A stretch of DNA of 64,000 nt from Microcoleus sp. AS-A8 (GTDB lineage Bacteria; Cyanobacteriota; Cyanobacteriia; Cyanobacteriales; Coleofasciculaceae), in the NCBI GenBank assembly GCA_039962225.1, contig JAMPKV010000001.1, forward strand, positions 124,001 to 188,000, read 5' to 3'. Positions 7,201 to 14,817 of this stretch are shown here, piece by piece; the stretch's first letter is position 1, and every line of letters begins with the position of its first letter. The notes under the pieces were generated by a model. The model did no database searches. It was not told where the DNA came from and saw nothing but the letters and a program-made list of their open reading frames with translations. Position numbers and translations under genes: made by a program.

Positions 7201-9472
7201 TGGTGATGGGTTGGTTGACTGTAATATTGTTGCCAGCTTGGGCGGTGATTCCAATATTGGGTCTAGTAATGCTGACTTCCGCACTAAAGATAATGTTATT
7301 AGTTGCTTGCAGGATGACGTTAGCCGTTGCATTATTAAGAACGGTGACATCTACTCGCGTACCGCCAGGGAGATCAGGGTCATCAAAGTTATTGACATTA
7401 TCTAATGTTGCATTACCACCTGTGGCTACGATTTCGATGTTGGTTGGGTCAAGTAATAGCGTCCCGGCATTCCCAAAAGGGGCTAGAGCATCGACCTTTC
7501 CTGCATAGTTTAAAGAGTTTTTACTCGATATCTCAACAAAGCCACCATCACCACTTCTAGAACCGCCACGAACACTAATCTGACCAGAGAAGCTGGTGTT
7601 ATTATCAGACCAAATAATGACTCGACCGCCATTGCCATCTAAGAGACTATCGGCTGCGATCGCAGAGTCACTACTCACAACGGTACGAGACGCATTGGGT
7701 AGATTACCCTTGCCTTGATAATCACCCCCAATCCGTACTGTCCCACCCCCATTCGTGCCAGATGCATTGATGTTTGCGCTCGAAAGCTTGATGTTGTTCG
7801 CCACAACCTGTACATTGCCACCGGTTTGCGTTGAAGAGGTGTCAATCGTGCCGGAAACCATTGCCGTAGCAGGTTGAGAACCGCCCGTGAGTAACTCAGG
7901 TAGGGATAACGGTGAAAAGTTACTCGGTAGAGTCCCGGAGTTTGGTGCCCCTATCGGCTGAATCTCCAAACTCAAAAGACTTCCTTCTTGAGAGATGCGA
8001 AGTAAGTTCTGTTCGGGTACTGCTGCGATCGTGATATTACCCCCAGGTGAGGTCAGAGTCCCCTGGTTAACAACAGTACTGCCCACAAGTGCAAGATTCT
8101 GCCCGGCACCCACCGCTAATTGCCCCTGATTAACCAAGTCACCTGTATTGCTGCTATTGAAAGCAAACAAGCTAGGCGTGCCAACTAATTGGCTATAGTC
8201 ATTCGAGCCAAAGGCATTAAACCACCCATTGTTAAAACCAATGCCAGTTGCTGTCGTCGCCGTGAATGAAGCGGGTACGTTTAAGCTGGCTCCTGGGCCG
8301 AAAAGAATGCCAGCTGGGTTCATTAAAAAGAGATTGGAATTCCCCCCCGTCACTTGAATCAGACCATTGATAATTGAGGGATTTCCACCGTTAACGCGCC
8401 CGAGGATGTTTTGAATCGAAGGATTTGAGATAAAGTTAGCAGTCTGGTTTTGCTCGACGCCAAATTGAGTAAAGCTGTGAAACAGATTGGCACCACTCGT
8501 TGTTCCCCCCGTGATGTCGAAACGGTTATCATTGGGGGTGACGACGGTGCCAGTTCCATCAGAAGCTGGGGTAATGAGTTGTGCTTGTGCTGGCTTGAGT
8601 GCGATCGCTCCCATTAAGGAAAGAGTGACGAGTAGCGGACTGATTCTTCTGGAAAAGCCTTGTCTGGTAAAGCCCAGACTCAGCAATTGGGTTGTTCTGT
8701 TACCCTTTTTTGTCCCAACTAAGCTCTCCCCAGGATTCCAGGAGAACTGACCAATGGGTACTGTGCATGGAATAGTGAGTCCTCGGCGTTCAAGTGCCCG
8801 TGCTACTGCCTCACGCGCACCAACGCTGAGTTCGATTTGCTGTTGGTGAGTGATGTTCTCTAGGTGATTGCGGTAGTAGTACAGTGGCTTTTGCACACGC
8901 CTTACTTTCGTCACCTCAGAAAGCCGCAGGCACAAGTCGTAATCTTCCGCAGCTTGTAAAGAGTCGTCAATACCGCCTGCTTGCTCGAAGGCCGAACGGC
9001 GCATCAATCGAAAGTGGAAGGTCATGAACTTACGTAACAGTCCTTCCTTGGAATACGGAATTTGGCAGCGAGTTCCGTAACCTGCAACGGTGCCGTTGGC
9101 ATCAATAACCAAATAATCGCTGTAGACTAAGCCTACGTCTGGCTGGGCATTGAGTACACGGGCTGTTTCGTAGAGCGTTGTGGGTGCTAGTAAGTCATCG
9201 CTGTCTACTAGACCGAGGTAGGTTCCTGTCGTTTGCGCGATCGCATCTTTGAGCGATCGCACTCGTCCTTGATGTTCTGCCGCCACCACCCGGACACGGC
9301 TGTCCTTGCAGGCATATTCCTGGGCAATCCTAAGGGAGCGATCGCTAGAGCCATCATCCCACACCAATAGCTCAAAATCTCCTAGCGTTTGTGAGAGAAC
9401 ACTCTCAATTGCAGCCTTAAGGTAACGCTCTCGGTTATACACCGTTATCACAATGGAAATTAGTGCTGCCAT
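4298..9472 (-). CDS. Glycosyltransferase 2 / filamentous haemagglutinin / CHAT protease fusion
   Basis: 1724 residues. Residues 1-240 form a family-2 glycosyltransferase (VITVYNRERYL start, WDDGSSD, VDSDD metal-binding motif). A classic signal peptide then sits internally (hydrophobic about 275-294, cleavage after AQA at 297). A two-partner-secretion haemagglutinin domain follows (about 298-450) with NPAGILFGPGA, then repeats rich in Ser, Gly and Asn with SITTG/TAGRVQLTAGG units (about 800-1000). A Pro/Thr stalk near 1250-1280 leads to a C-terminal CHAT domain (about 1400-1724). The CHAT His-Cys pair is intact: HLATHG (H1566) and LSACRTALG (C1610). Haemagglutinin-CHAT proteins are exported caspase-like proteins in cyanobacteria. 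The leading glycosyltransferase is unexpected on an exported protein. Either the fusion is real, or the secreted part starts internally, for example at TTG codon 263 (8686), although no good ribosome-binding site is seen there. No TpsB transporter gene lies nearby. Confidence 0.85.
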   Translation of the reverse strand: MAALISIVITVYNRERYLKAAIESVLSQTLGDFELLVWDDGSSDRSLRIAQEYACKDSRVRVVAAEHQGRVRSLKDAIAQTTGTYLGLVDSDDLLAPTTLYETARVLNAQPDVGLVYSDYLVIDANGTVAGYGTRCQIPYSKEGLLRKFMTFHFRLMRRSAFEQAGGIDDSLQAAEDYDLCLRLSEVTKVRRVQKPLYYYRNHLENITHQQQIELSVGAREAVARALERRGLTIPCTVPIGQFSWNPGESLVGTKKGNRTTQLLSLGFTRQGFSRRISPLLVTLSLMGAIALKPAQAQLITPASDGTGTVVTPNDNRFDITGGTTSGANLFHSFTQFGVEQNQTANFISNPSIQNILGRVNGGNPSIINGLIQVTGGNSNLFLMNPAGILFGPGASLNVPASFTATTATGIGFNNGWFNAFGSNDYSQLVGTPSLFAFNSSNTGDLVNQGQLAVGAGQNLALVGSTVVNQGTLTSPGGNITIAAVPEQNLLRISQEGSLLSLEIQPIGAPNSGTLPSNFSPLSLPELLTGGSQPATAMVSGTIDTSSTQTGGNVQVVANNIKLSSANINASGTNGGGTVRIGGDYQGKGNLPNASRTVVSSDSAIAADSLLDGNGGRVIIWSDNNTSFSGQISVRGGSRSGDGGFVEISSKNSLNYAGKVDALAPFGNAGTLLLDPTNIEIVATGGNATLDNVNNFDDPDLPGGTRVDVTVLNNATANVILQATNNIIFSAEVSITRPNIGITAQAGNNITVNQPITTNGGNLVFRANDNTANTATGAGRVFINAPIDTNGGNFSSSGVNFTSTGFDINTNGFFGSNSGAINITSSDSINTGNLNSSALNPEGSATAGDVELTAGGSITTGILNSSASAAFGAATAGRVQLTAGGSITTGALNSSASADAGATAGRVQLTAINNITTGAINTSGSGSGSGRISSGGAVTLNSTGGSIQTDAIDSFFNGSNAYGSEGGLVNLTALGDITTGAINASSLNSSGGSIGGAISRAGSVNLSGRNITFDSIFTQGFSSATDGPMNVRGGDVQIVANGVVRGTGTISAIFNDFVPPGTTLSTQTTGPGIPQLSSVSIQHDGGPNNVDFTVGAGSPVNGIVGSIIANTNTLTTGSFPVLANGGTAAGTGNGITLISVNTPPTLTANTQLVGTQPNQPVTFRFGDLNPVEGDVNNDNTTVQITSITGTLTRNGVPLTAGDIVAADDILVYTPPANTTGQVVAFTIRSSDRVSFSTPQQIGINVTPTPTPTPTITPPPTPTPTPTPTPTPTPTPTPILGNPLPEQISPPQPLLTVTLPPVEIDPVVAQIERSLTNQFKEYLGLPIEIPIRSLDQEREILNQIERATGIKPAMVYVTFVPPTLGATSAGTPRPENPLPQDSDELELVVVTAKEPPIRKRVIGATRAQVLKRAGEFRSKVTDSRNRSGYLAPSQQLYQWLMAPLEPSLQERQINNLVFLMDTGLRSLPVAALHDGKGFLIERYSVGLMPSLSLTDTLYKDIKNAQVLAMGAKTFKDQNPLPAVPTEVSAIAGRLWQGKSFLDSGFTLGNLKAARQQQPFGIIHLATHGDFKPGAPSNSYIQLWGDQKLRLDQMRQLGWNNPPVELLVLSACRTALGDQQAELGFAGFAVLAGVKSAMASLWYVSDQGTLGLMTDFYQQLNSAPIKAEALRQAQLSMIKGEVRLEDGKLRTPSVEIPLPPELVELGNQTLEHPYYWSAFTMIGNPW
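5641..5739 (-). repeat. GT-rich tandem repeat encoding Pro-Thr stalk
   Basis: About 100 bp of alternating GGTGTT/GGGGTT hexamers on the plus strand encode a (Pro-Thr)n stalk just before the CHAT-containing part of the giant reverse-strand protein. The repeat is near perfect and so prone to length change by slippage. It produces a spurious Val-Gly antisense frame. Confidence 0.85.
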
Positions 9473-9859
9473 AGGAATTCCTGGATTATCCTGTAAAGAA
9501 ATTATATTTTTATGGCAAATGTCCCCTATCCAAAACGAACAATGCTTAATTAATGTTTATCAATTAAGCACAACTAATCTGATTCAAATGACTTTTAAAC
9601 AAACCGGATATATTAAAGATTACAACACTAGCCAACAATGCTTTTCCGCAAGGGCTTGTCTCAATATTTTCCTCTCAAGGGAAATTATTTTCAGTAAAAT
9701 CTGGATAATCGTCAATAATCCGATTTTTTTGGCGAAAATTAGATTTTAAAATTGTTTTTCAAAAATTGAGTCAGCCGTTAAAATAACTTTTTTAAACTTA
9801 ATATATCAAGTGTTTCGCCCTTTTTCAGGCGGCTTAGGGGGATGGTGCAAGATGTGAGT
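9473..9859. other. AT-rich intergenic region with inverted repeat
   Basis: About 390 bp between the start of the giant reverse-strand gene and the end of the GST gene, strongly AT-rich. It contains an inverted repeat TGCTTAATT/AATTAAGCA (9543-9551 and 9562-9570) about 70 bp upstream of the giant gene, a candidate operator. A weak CGCC/GGCG hairpin lies near 9817-9831. No convincing gene was found. Confidence 0.4.
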
Positions 9860-10522
9860 CTACATCAGATACGCTTTCATGAGCGCTTTAATTTGAGGCA
9901 GAGACGCGGCGATCGCTTCCGGACTCGGCTGCGTTTTTTGCCACGAATCACGCGCCATTAAACGCTCAGACCAAGCCTGAATTTTTGGATAGTCATCCAG
10001 CGATACACCCATACTTGGAAGCTGAGGCACGACTGTTCCAGCAGCAATATCACCCAGGGTTAGGAATTCGCTACCAAAATAGGGAGAATCACCGAGTAAG
10101 CTTTCAAAGAAAGTCAGTACCGAGAGAACTTTCTGATGAGCCTTCTCCAACTTTTCGGCTTCATTTTCCAATACACCCAGCGCCTGACTCGTCAACCGAA
10201 TCGTGGGAGGCAAGAGTTCATTAATTGTGACGAGTTCCACCATGCGTACAGTTGCGATTGCTTTGGCATCAGTAGGCATAAGTGATGGCGTAGGGTACTT
10301 GGCTTCCAAGTAGTCAAGAATAGCCAAAGATTCGACTACCCTAAAGTCATCATCGACTAAAACAGGAATATGGTGAAAGGGATTAAGTTTCAGAAACTCT
10401 TCTTGATATTGATCGCCATCTAATTTAAGTATAACTTCCTCAAAAGAAAGACTTTTTTCCAGGAGGGTAATCCAGACCCGACGAGAGTTTGCAGACAGAG
10501 GGATATGATAAAGCTTCAACAT
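9860..10522 (-). CDS. Glutathione S-transferase family protein
   Basis: 220 residues, the usual GST length. The N-terminal thioredoxin fold (1-80) begins LKLYHIPLSANSRRVW with a candidate catalytic Ser near residue 9-12. It has the cis-Pro segment HIPVLVDDD and the glutathione gamma-Glu-binding ESLAILDYLE. An all-helical C-terminal domain follows (about 90-215). GSTs conjugate or reduce electrophiles using glutathione in the cytoplasm. The gene follows the alpha/beta hydrolase by 49 bp on the same strand and may be the last gene of the ArsR-controlled operon, which would fit a xenobiotic or stress role. The substrate is unknown. Confidence 0.85.
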   Translation of the reverse strand: MLKLYHIPLSANSRRVWITLLEKSLSFEEVILKLDGDQYQEEFLKLNPFHHIPVLVDDDFRVVESLAILDYLEAKYPTPSLMPTDAKAIATVRMVELVTINELLPPTIRLTSQALGVLENEAEKLEKAHQKVLSVLTFFESLLGDSPYFGSEFLTLGDIAAGTVVPQLPSMGVSLDDYPKIQAWSERLMARDSWQKTQPSPEAIAASLPQIKALMKAYLM

Positions 10523-10571
10523 ATTGATGCCTTTAAAGTTTTTTAAACATCACTTTCTAAAAGTCAATATC

Positions 10572-11462
10572 TCAGGAAATTAAATGTTGACTAAACCATG
10601 CTGATACAATCCGTTGAAGTTCAGCGATATCCTGTTGCATATCCGGAGAATTTTTGGCGGCTTCCAGATCGATGTTATGCTTCAGATGCTCAAAAGTTCG
10701 CATAGACAAACGCTTCGACTGAGCAGCTTGCTCATAATACGGTGCAAGAGTCGTATACAATTCCTCTACTTCACTAGCAGGAAATATCTCGTCCTGTGAA
10801 CCATGTACAAACAAAACAGCAGGCATTGGTTGGTGCTTTTGCAAGTTTGAAGCACGAGAAAGAAAGTCTAAGCGTTGTTTAGCCACTTGTGACTCGGCAC
10901 TCCAGCGATAGCGCTTCTCTACCCAAGGATATTGCTCTTTGAGCGTAGGATATGCTGCCTGAACTATACGTTCATAGTTGTTCACAGCCGATGCAAGGTC
11001 TTTGGTAACGCCAGCTAGCACAGCTGTAGTAATTGGCAAAGGACTTTCCAGTAAGGTGAGTAATGCGGCGATACCACCAACCGAGAAACCAAACAAACCA
11101 ATCCCTTCCCTGTCATCGATGCTAAATCGCGCTTGCAATGCACGAACAACATCCGGTAACTCTTGCATGGCTTGTTCGACAGTAGGAAGCAGCGCCTGTA
11201 ACACGTAGTCTTCTAGCTGTCGCCGCGTCATCTCATCAGTACCGCCAACTGGCAGACGCTTTCCAAACAGTGGCAGTCCGAGATAGGCTTTCCAAGCTTG
11301 CACCTCTTCAAGCGGTAATATTTCTGCCAGCATCTCCTTGCTACCCGGTATACCGGCACCGTGCCACAGAATGATGAGTGGGGTGCTTAAGCTGGGGTTG
11401 GCAGGCGGACGAACTAAAACAGGTACGCCCGCTAATAAGAGTGATTCTAGGCTAGACATCAT
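10572..11462 (-). CDS. Alpha/beta hydrolase (prolyl-oligopeptidase/DLH-like)
   Basis: 296 residues. A serine hydrolase fold is visible from the oxyanion segment ILWHGAG near residue 33, the nucleophile elbow GFSVGG in mid-protein, the acid in HGSQDEIFP and the catalytic His in EHLKHNID near the C-terminus. No signal peptide. It starts 14 bp after the SRPBCC gene and is very probably co-transcribed with it and ArsR. A short insertion after the first strand (LPVGGTDEMTRRQLEDYV) probably forms part of the lid. The natural ester or amide substrate cannot be inferred. Confidence 0.75.
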   Translation of the reverse strand: MMSSLESLLLAGVPVLVRPPANPSLSTPLIILWHGAGIPGSKEMLAEILPLEEVQAWKAYLGLPLFGKRLPVGGTDEMTRRQLEDYVLQALLPTVEQAMQELPDVVRALQARFSIDDREGIGLFGFSVGGIAALLTLLESPLPITTAVLAGVTKDLASAVNNYERIVQAAYPTLKEQYPWVEKRYRWSAESQVAKQRLDFLSRASNLQKHQPMPAVLFVHGSQDEIFPASEVEELYTTLAPYYEQAAQSKRLSMRTFEHLKHNIDLEAAKNSPDMQQDIAELQRIVSAWFSQHLIS

Positions 11463-11476
11463 TCACTTCCTTGCCC

Positions 11477-12094
11477 TTAAGCCGGACTACGAACACTTAT
11501 TTGTTGAGTACGATCGCTCAACAGATTCTGGAGTCTTTTGTTCAGGACAGCGTGCCAACCCCCATTGACATAAAAGTTGAGAGTAACAGTATCAAAGCTC
11601 TCGACTCTTCCATATCCTCTAGAAAATGACATTTTTGGCTCAATTGGCTCTGGCATTCGAGTGTCCATAAATGCCTTAGGCATAGAGTTGTCTAGCCATG
11701 TCTGCTCATGATGCGTTAGCAGACTTGATGCGAGCGATCGCACAGCCGTGACGGAGGCAATTGCATGACTCTCAAAACCCTTATGTTCAAGCTGAAGCTG
11801 TGTACCCCCTGCCATCGGTACCAGTCTCCACGTCACAATTGTTGGCTTCCCCATCAACCCCCCCCGCCAAGTATAGGAAAGACTCCTGGGTTCATCGAGT
11901 TCAATAACCTCGCAGTGGATGGCTTCATTCACTCCTTGGTGTGGCTGAGGCTCAAACCGGAATTTATGTCCAACTCGTGGCTCAAAGTCGTTCTCCATCA
12001 ACCATTGTGCCAACACACGTCGGTTTGTAATCGCCTGCCAAACCCTTTCGGGAGAATAGGGGTAAAAGACATCTAGCTTTAAGTCTCTGAGCAT
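11477..12094 (-). CDS. SRPBCC / AHSA1 domain protein
   Basis: 205 residues. Residues 1-140 match the START-like SRPBCC (Aha1-type) fold: FYPYSPERVWQAITNRRVLAQW, then FRFEPQPHQG, CEVIELDEPRSLSYTWRGG and TIVTWRLVP..GGTQLQLEHKGF. The last 60 residues are extra and show no known motif. Genes of this type commonly sit next to an ArsR-type repressor, and here the start overlaps the arsR stop by 16 bp, indicating translational coupling. Such proteins bind hydrophobic small molecules; the ligand is unknown. It is the second gene of the operon. Confidence 0.8.
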   Translation of the reverse strand: MLRDLKLDVFYPYSPERVWQAITNRRVLAQWLMENDFEPRVGHKFRFEPQPHQGVNEAIHCEVIELDEPRSLSYTWRGGLMGKPTIVTWRLVPMAGGTQLQLEHKGFESHAIASVTAVRSLASSLLTHHEQTWLDNSMPKAFMDTRMPEPIEPKMSFSRGYGRVESFDTVTLNFYVNGGWHAVLNKRLQNLLSDRTQQISVRSPA

Positions 12095-12414
12095 GGATTT
12101 TCCTCCAAATACTTGCCAAGAGCATCGAGTTTCTCTTGCCAGAACTGCTCATAAGGATTCACCCAGTCGGATACTTCCTTGAGAGGCTCAGGATTAAGCT
12201 GATAGAGGCGCTGGCGTCCTACTTTGCGCTGGGTGACTAAACCCGCATCACAAAGGATATGCAAGTGCTGGGAAATGGCTGGCATTGACATCTCAAAGGG
12301 TTCAGCAAGCTGCTTCACCGATTGTTCGCCGTCGCGTAGCCGATCCAGGAGAGCGCGTCGGGTTGGATCTGCGATCGCCTGAAAAATATCAGCACTAGCG
12401 GCAGGTCTACTCAT
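12079..12414 (-). CDS. ArsR-family winged-helix repressor
   Basis: 111 residues, typical ArsR length. The opening ADIFQAIADPTRRALLDRLRDGEQSV is followed by the helix-turn-helix MSMPAISQHLHILCDAGLVTQRKVGRQRLYQL and a C-terminal helix. It lacks a CxC metal-binding motif in the recognition helix, so it is the non-metal type that accompanies SRPBCC proteins. It is first in an operon with the SRPBCC, hydrolase and probably GST genes. Two near-identical palindromes lie just upstream and are its probable operators, suggesting autorepression. The effector is unknown. Confidence 0.88.
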   Translation of the reverse strand: MSRPAASADIFQAIADPTRRALLDRLRDGEQSVKQLAEPFEMSMPAISQHLHILCDAGLVTQRKVGRQRLYQLNPEPLKEVSDWVNPYEQFWQEKLDALGKYLEENPCSET

Positions 12415-12431
12415 ACAGAGAAACTCAATAC

Positions 12432-12447
12432 TTAAGCAAATGCTTAA
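12432..12447 (-). promoter_or_regulatory. ArsR operator, promoter-distal copy
   Basis: Near-palindrome TTAAGCAAATGCTTAA with perfect 6-bp arms (TTAAGC/GCTTAA), about 18 bp upstream of the arsR start codon. Its reverse complement matches the second site (12463-12478) at 15 of 16 positions. Position downstream of the predicted -10 fits a repressor roadblock. Confidence 0.7.
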
Positions 12448-12455
12448 CTGTTATT

Positions 12456-12485
12456 AGAATACATAAGCATTTGCTTAAATGTCAA
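12456..12485 (-). promoter_or_regulatory. Promoter of arsR operon overlapped by operator
   Basis: On the reverse strand, TTGACA (12485-12480) and TATTCT (12461-12456) are 18 bp apart. The second palindrome, 12463-12478, fills the spacer almost completely. A repressor bound there would exclude RNA polymerase. Confidence 0.6.
12463..12478 (-). promoter_or_regulatory. ArsR operator, in promoter spacer
   Basis: ATAAGCATTTGCTTAA, the inverse-orientation match to the site at 12432-12447 with one difference. The site centres are 31 bp apart, about three helical turns, placing both dimers on one face of the DNA. Confidence 0.7.
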
Positions 12486-12549
12486 TCGATTGTAGAATTC
12501 CAACAGCAAAGCGCCGCACCCACTAAAAGGATGCGATCTGCTGTAAGCA

Positions 12550-12576
12550 GCAGCGCTAGGCGATAGCGAAGCGCTG
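12550..12576. repeat. CAGCGCT hairpin in intergenic DNA
   Basis: An inverted repeat of CAGCGCT/AGCGCTG lies between the arsR promoter and the end of ispE. It has no T-run. CCTTCAA tandem units follow near 12649-12664. Confidence 0.35.
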
Positions 12577-12660
12577 GAACCTTGGAACTTCCCCTAATTA
12601 GGTGTCGCCACACGCCTGGGCAGACAGCTTTTAACCTGCAAGCTTGTTAACCTTCAACCT

Positions 12661-13614
12661 TCAACTGACGGACGAGACAATCTGAATGCCCCGAGTAGAA
12701 AACCGTGTCACCCAGAAATCCACATCGGGGTTGGGAATCATGCCCCTGACTCTTTGCCGAATCTCCTGCGCGTGAGCCTCTGACTCGCACAACGCAAATA
12801 CAGTTGGCCCCGATCCAGACATCATGGTTCCTAAAGCACCGCTACTTTGAAACGCTTCCCTCAGTTGTGCCACTTGCGGAGTGGTGGGCAGCACCACTTT
12901 TTCTAAATCATTGTGCAGCAACCGACCAATTTCTGAGCCATCTTTGTGGCGAATCGCGTTAACCATTGGCCCCGAATGAACTCGATGGGCACGGGATTCC
13001 AAACTCTGTGTATCGCGCACATATGTATGACCAAACTCAGAGCGATAAGCTTTGTAAGCCCACGGGGTCGAAATCATGAGGTTACGGTCTTTCGCTAAGA
13101 CAACATAAAGAGAATCGAGAGCCGATAGCGAATTAAGTTGCTCACCTCGACCTGTCGCCAGCGCTGTGCCCCCTGCCAAACAAAAGGGAACATCTGAGCC
13201 AAGCTGTGCGGCTAAGTCTTGTAATTCCGGCTGCGTGAGTCCCAACTGCCACATCATATCGACTCCCACTAAAACAGCGGCAGCATTGGTCGAACCTCCC
13301 GCCAGTCCAGCCGCTACAGGAATATGTTTTTTGATGGTAATTTCCACACCACCAAACTTAGCGAAGACATCGGGAAATACCTTAGCCATCAATTCTACGG
13401 CTCGGTAGGCGAGGTTGCTTGAGTCACTCGGCACTTGGGGATGGTCGCAGTGGATGAGGATGGTATCGGTGCCGATCGCACGGACTTCAATTTGGTCGGC
13501 TAACTCAATACTCTGAAGAATCATCGCCAACTCGTGATATCCATCAGGGCGATCGCCTAGAATTTCCAAATACAGATTGATTTTGGCTGGGGCAATTAGA
13601 GAGTAGGAGCGCAT
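12661..13614 (-). CDS. ispE: 4-diphosphocytidyl-2-C-methyl-D-erythritol kinase
   Basis: 317 residues, the normal length. This GHMP kinase phosphorylates CDP-methylerythritol in the MEP isoprenoid pathway, which cyanobacteria use for chlorophyll and carotenoid side chains. Visible motifs are the N-terminal PAKINLYLEILGDRPDGYHEL, the ATP-binding glycine-rich loop PVAAGLAGGSTNAAA near residue 95, and the C-terminal GTMMSGSGPTVFAL loop. It lies 31 bp after rsmA on the same strand, the arrangement common in bacteria, so the two are probably co-transcribed. Confidence 0.96.
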   Translation of the reverse strand: MRSYSLIAPAKINLYLEILGDRPDGYHELAMILQSIELADQIEVRAIGTDTILIHCDHPQVPSDSSNLAYRAVELMAKVFPDVFAKFGGVEITIKKHIPVAAGLAGGSTNAAAVLVGVDMMWQLGLTQPELQDLAAQLGSDVPFCLAGGTALATGRGEQLNSLSALDSLYVVLAKDRNLMISTPWAYKAYRSEFGHTYVRDTQSLESRAHRVHSGPMVNAIRHKDGSEIGRLLHNDLEKVVLPTTPQVAQLREAFQSSGALGTMMSGSGPTVFALCESEAHAQEIRQRVRGMIPNPDVDFWVTRFSTRGIQIVSSVS

Positions 13615-13645
13615 TACTCGATTTTGGATGCAAGGATTTGGGATT

Positions 13646-14530
13646 TTAGATTGGGTCTGACATTCCCGGTCTAAAATCGGTTAACAAGTTACTCAAAGCA
13701 ACCCACTGTTGCACGCTCAGGTCTTCTGCGCGAGCTTGGGGGTTAACATCTAATTGTTCCAGCAACTGGGTAAGGTGATCACTCTCTACTACCGATTTCA
13801 AATTATTTCGCAACATTTTCCGCTTGCTAGAAAAGCCCAGTTTCAGCAATGTCTCTAACCATTTGGGGTCAGTGGCTGGGGGTTCCACCATTCGTGGACG
13901 CAACCGCACGACGGCAGAATCAACTTTGGGGGGAGGGGAGAAGGCTTTTGCTGGTACCTCACAGATTAATTCACACTCGGCTAAATACTGCACCCGTACT
14001 GACAGTGCACCGAAGGCTCTCGAACTGGGCTTTGCATACAACCGTTCGGCGACCTCTTTTTGCACCAAGAGGACGATTAAATCAAAGGGGTCAGCGGCTG
14101 GTTGAGAAATGGTACCCAGTAGCTTCTCTAAAATGGGGCCAGTAATGTTGTACGGAATATTGGCAACAACTTTCTTGGGGTTCTGAAAGGCGGGGAAGGA
14201 GGCTAGCTGTGCATCTAAGTCGAGGGTAAGAAAGTCGCCTTGCAGCAGCAAAAAGTTATCAAACGACCTCAACTTTTGGACTAAAAGCTTGCACAAGTCG
14301 CGGTCAATCTCCACGGCGACCACAGATTGAGCTTCCGGCAATAAGCGACGGGTGAGAATGCCAGTGCCGGGGCCAATTTCCAGGATGCGATTGCCTTTGG
14401 CGCTGTCCTCACTAAAGCTCCGGTTTGGGCCATCGCTCTTTTGCAACTGAGCGGCTGCAACAATTTTGTTGAGCGCCTCCTCGCTGCGTAGCCAATGTTG
14501 TGCAAATTGTTTACGGGCTTTTGGAGTCAT
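13646..14530 (-). CDS. rsmA: 16S rRNA (A1518/A1519) dimethyltransferase
   Basis: 294 residues from ATG 14530. The enzyme dimethylates two adjacent adenines in the 3' helix of 16S rRNA. It begins KARKQFAQHWLRS, then shows the SAM motif ILEIGPGTGILTRRL, VVAVEIDRDL, and the catalytic VVANIPYNITGPI. A longer frame runs up to 14638, but its first 36 residues fall in a palindromic repeat and resemble nothing in the family; GAAGAAAAG precedes ATG 14530. A notable oddity is residues near 35-50 (QKSDGPNRSFSEDSAKG), a poorly conserved insertion before the SAM motif whose DNA contains an 18-bp repeat found elsewhere in the window. It heads a probable operon with ispE. Confidence 0.95.
   Translation of the reverse strand: MTPKARKQFAQHWLRSEEALNKIVAAAQLQKSDGPNRSFSEDSAKGNRILEIGPGTGILTRRLLPEAQSVVAVEIDRDLCKLLVQKLRSFDNFLLLQGDFLTLDLDAQLASFPAFQNPKKVVANIPYNITGPILEKLLGTISQPAADPFDLIVLLVQKEVAERLYAKPSSRAFGALSVRVQYLAECELICEVPAKAFSPPPKVDSAVVRLRPRMVEPPATDPKWLETLLKLGFSSKRKMLRNNLKSVVESDHLTQLLEQLDVNPQARAEDLSVQQWVALSNLLTDFRPGMSDPI
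14405..14427 (-). repeat. 18-mer dispersed repeat inside rsmA
   Basis: Contains TCCTCACTAAAGCTCCGG (14406-14423). The same 18-mer occurs at 28593-28610 inside the helicase gene and, in reverse, at 39655-39672 between genes. Here it adds in-frame residues just before the SAM-binding motif. Confidence 0.8.
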
Positions 14531-14539
14531 CTTTTCTTC

Positions 14540-14596
14540 GCGGCAGGAGACTCCCGCTCTCGTCCTCAGAGGGCTATAACGGGAGAGGTAAGCCGC
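14540..14596. repeat. Palindromic repeat in rsmA leader
   Basis: Nested arms GCGGC/GCCGC (outer) and CTCCCG/CGGGAG (inner) lie immediately upstream of the rsmA start codon. Translating this DNA gives the spurious N-terminal extension of rsmA, so it is treated as an extragenic repeat in the 5' leader. Confidence 0.55.
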
Positions 14597-14783
14597 GTCC
14601 GCGAGTAGGTTTTTACAGTTAACAGGGGAGAATGTCAATTGCTAATTGTACCGAGGAGCCAGGAGCGTTTGCACTTTGATTGTGGAGTTAACACAGAGAT
14701 CAGCAGTTTACGAAGAACAGCAATCCTATGTAGAAGAACCGTAGTTATCCCTGAAACGCGTCGCTGCTTCTATTTTTTCGCTA

Positions 14784-14817
14784 TAAAAAACCCCACTGGA
14801 GTCAAGCCTGTGGGGTT
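14784..14817 (-). terminator. Rho-independent terminator on reverse strand
   Basis: Stem AACCCCAC/GTGGGGTT with a 13-nt loop is followed by a T6 run when read on the reverse strand. It lies about 200 bp beyond the DUF3172 stop codon and probably ends that transcript. The intervening DNA (14818-15011) holds no recognisable gene. Confidence 0.75.

Noticed and set aside
6594-7508. Long forward open frame (304 codons) opposite the haemagglutinin gene
   Set aside because: Antisense shadow of Gly/Thr/Ser-rich repeats; low complexity with no motif or ribosome site.
14531-14638. N-terminal extension of RsmA
   Set aside because: Encoded by a palindromic repeat, unconserved in the family, and a better start lies at 14530.
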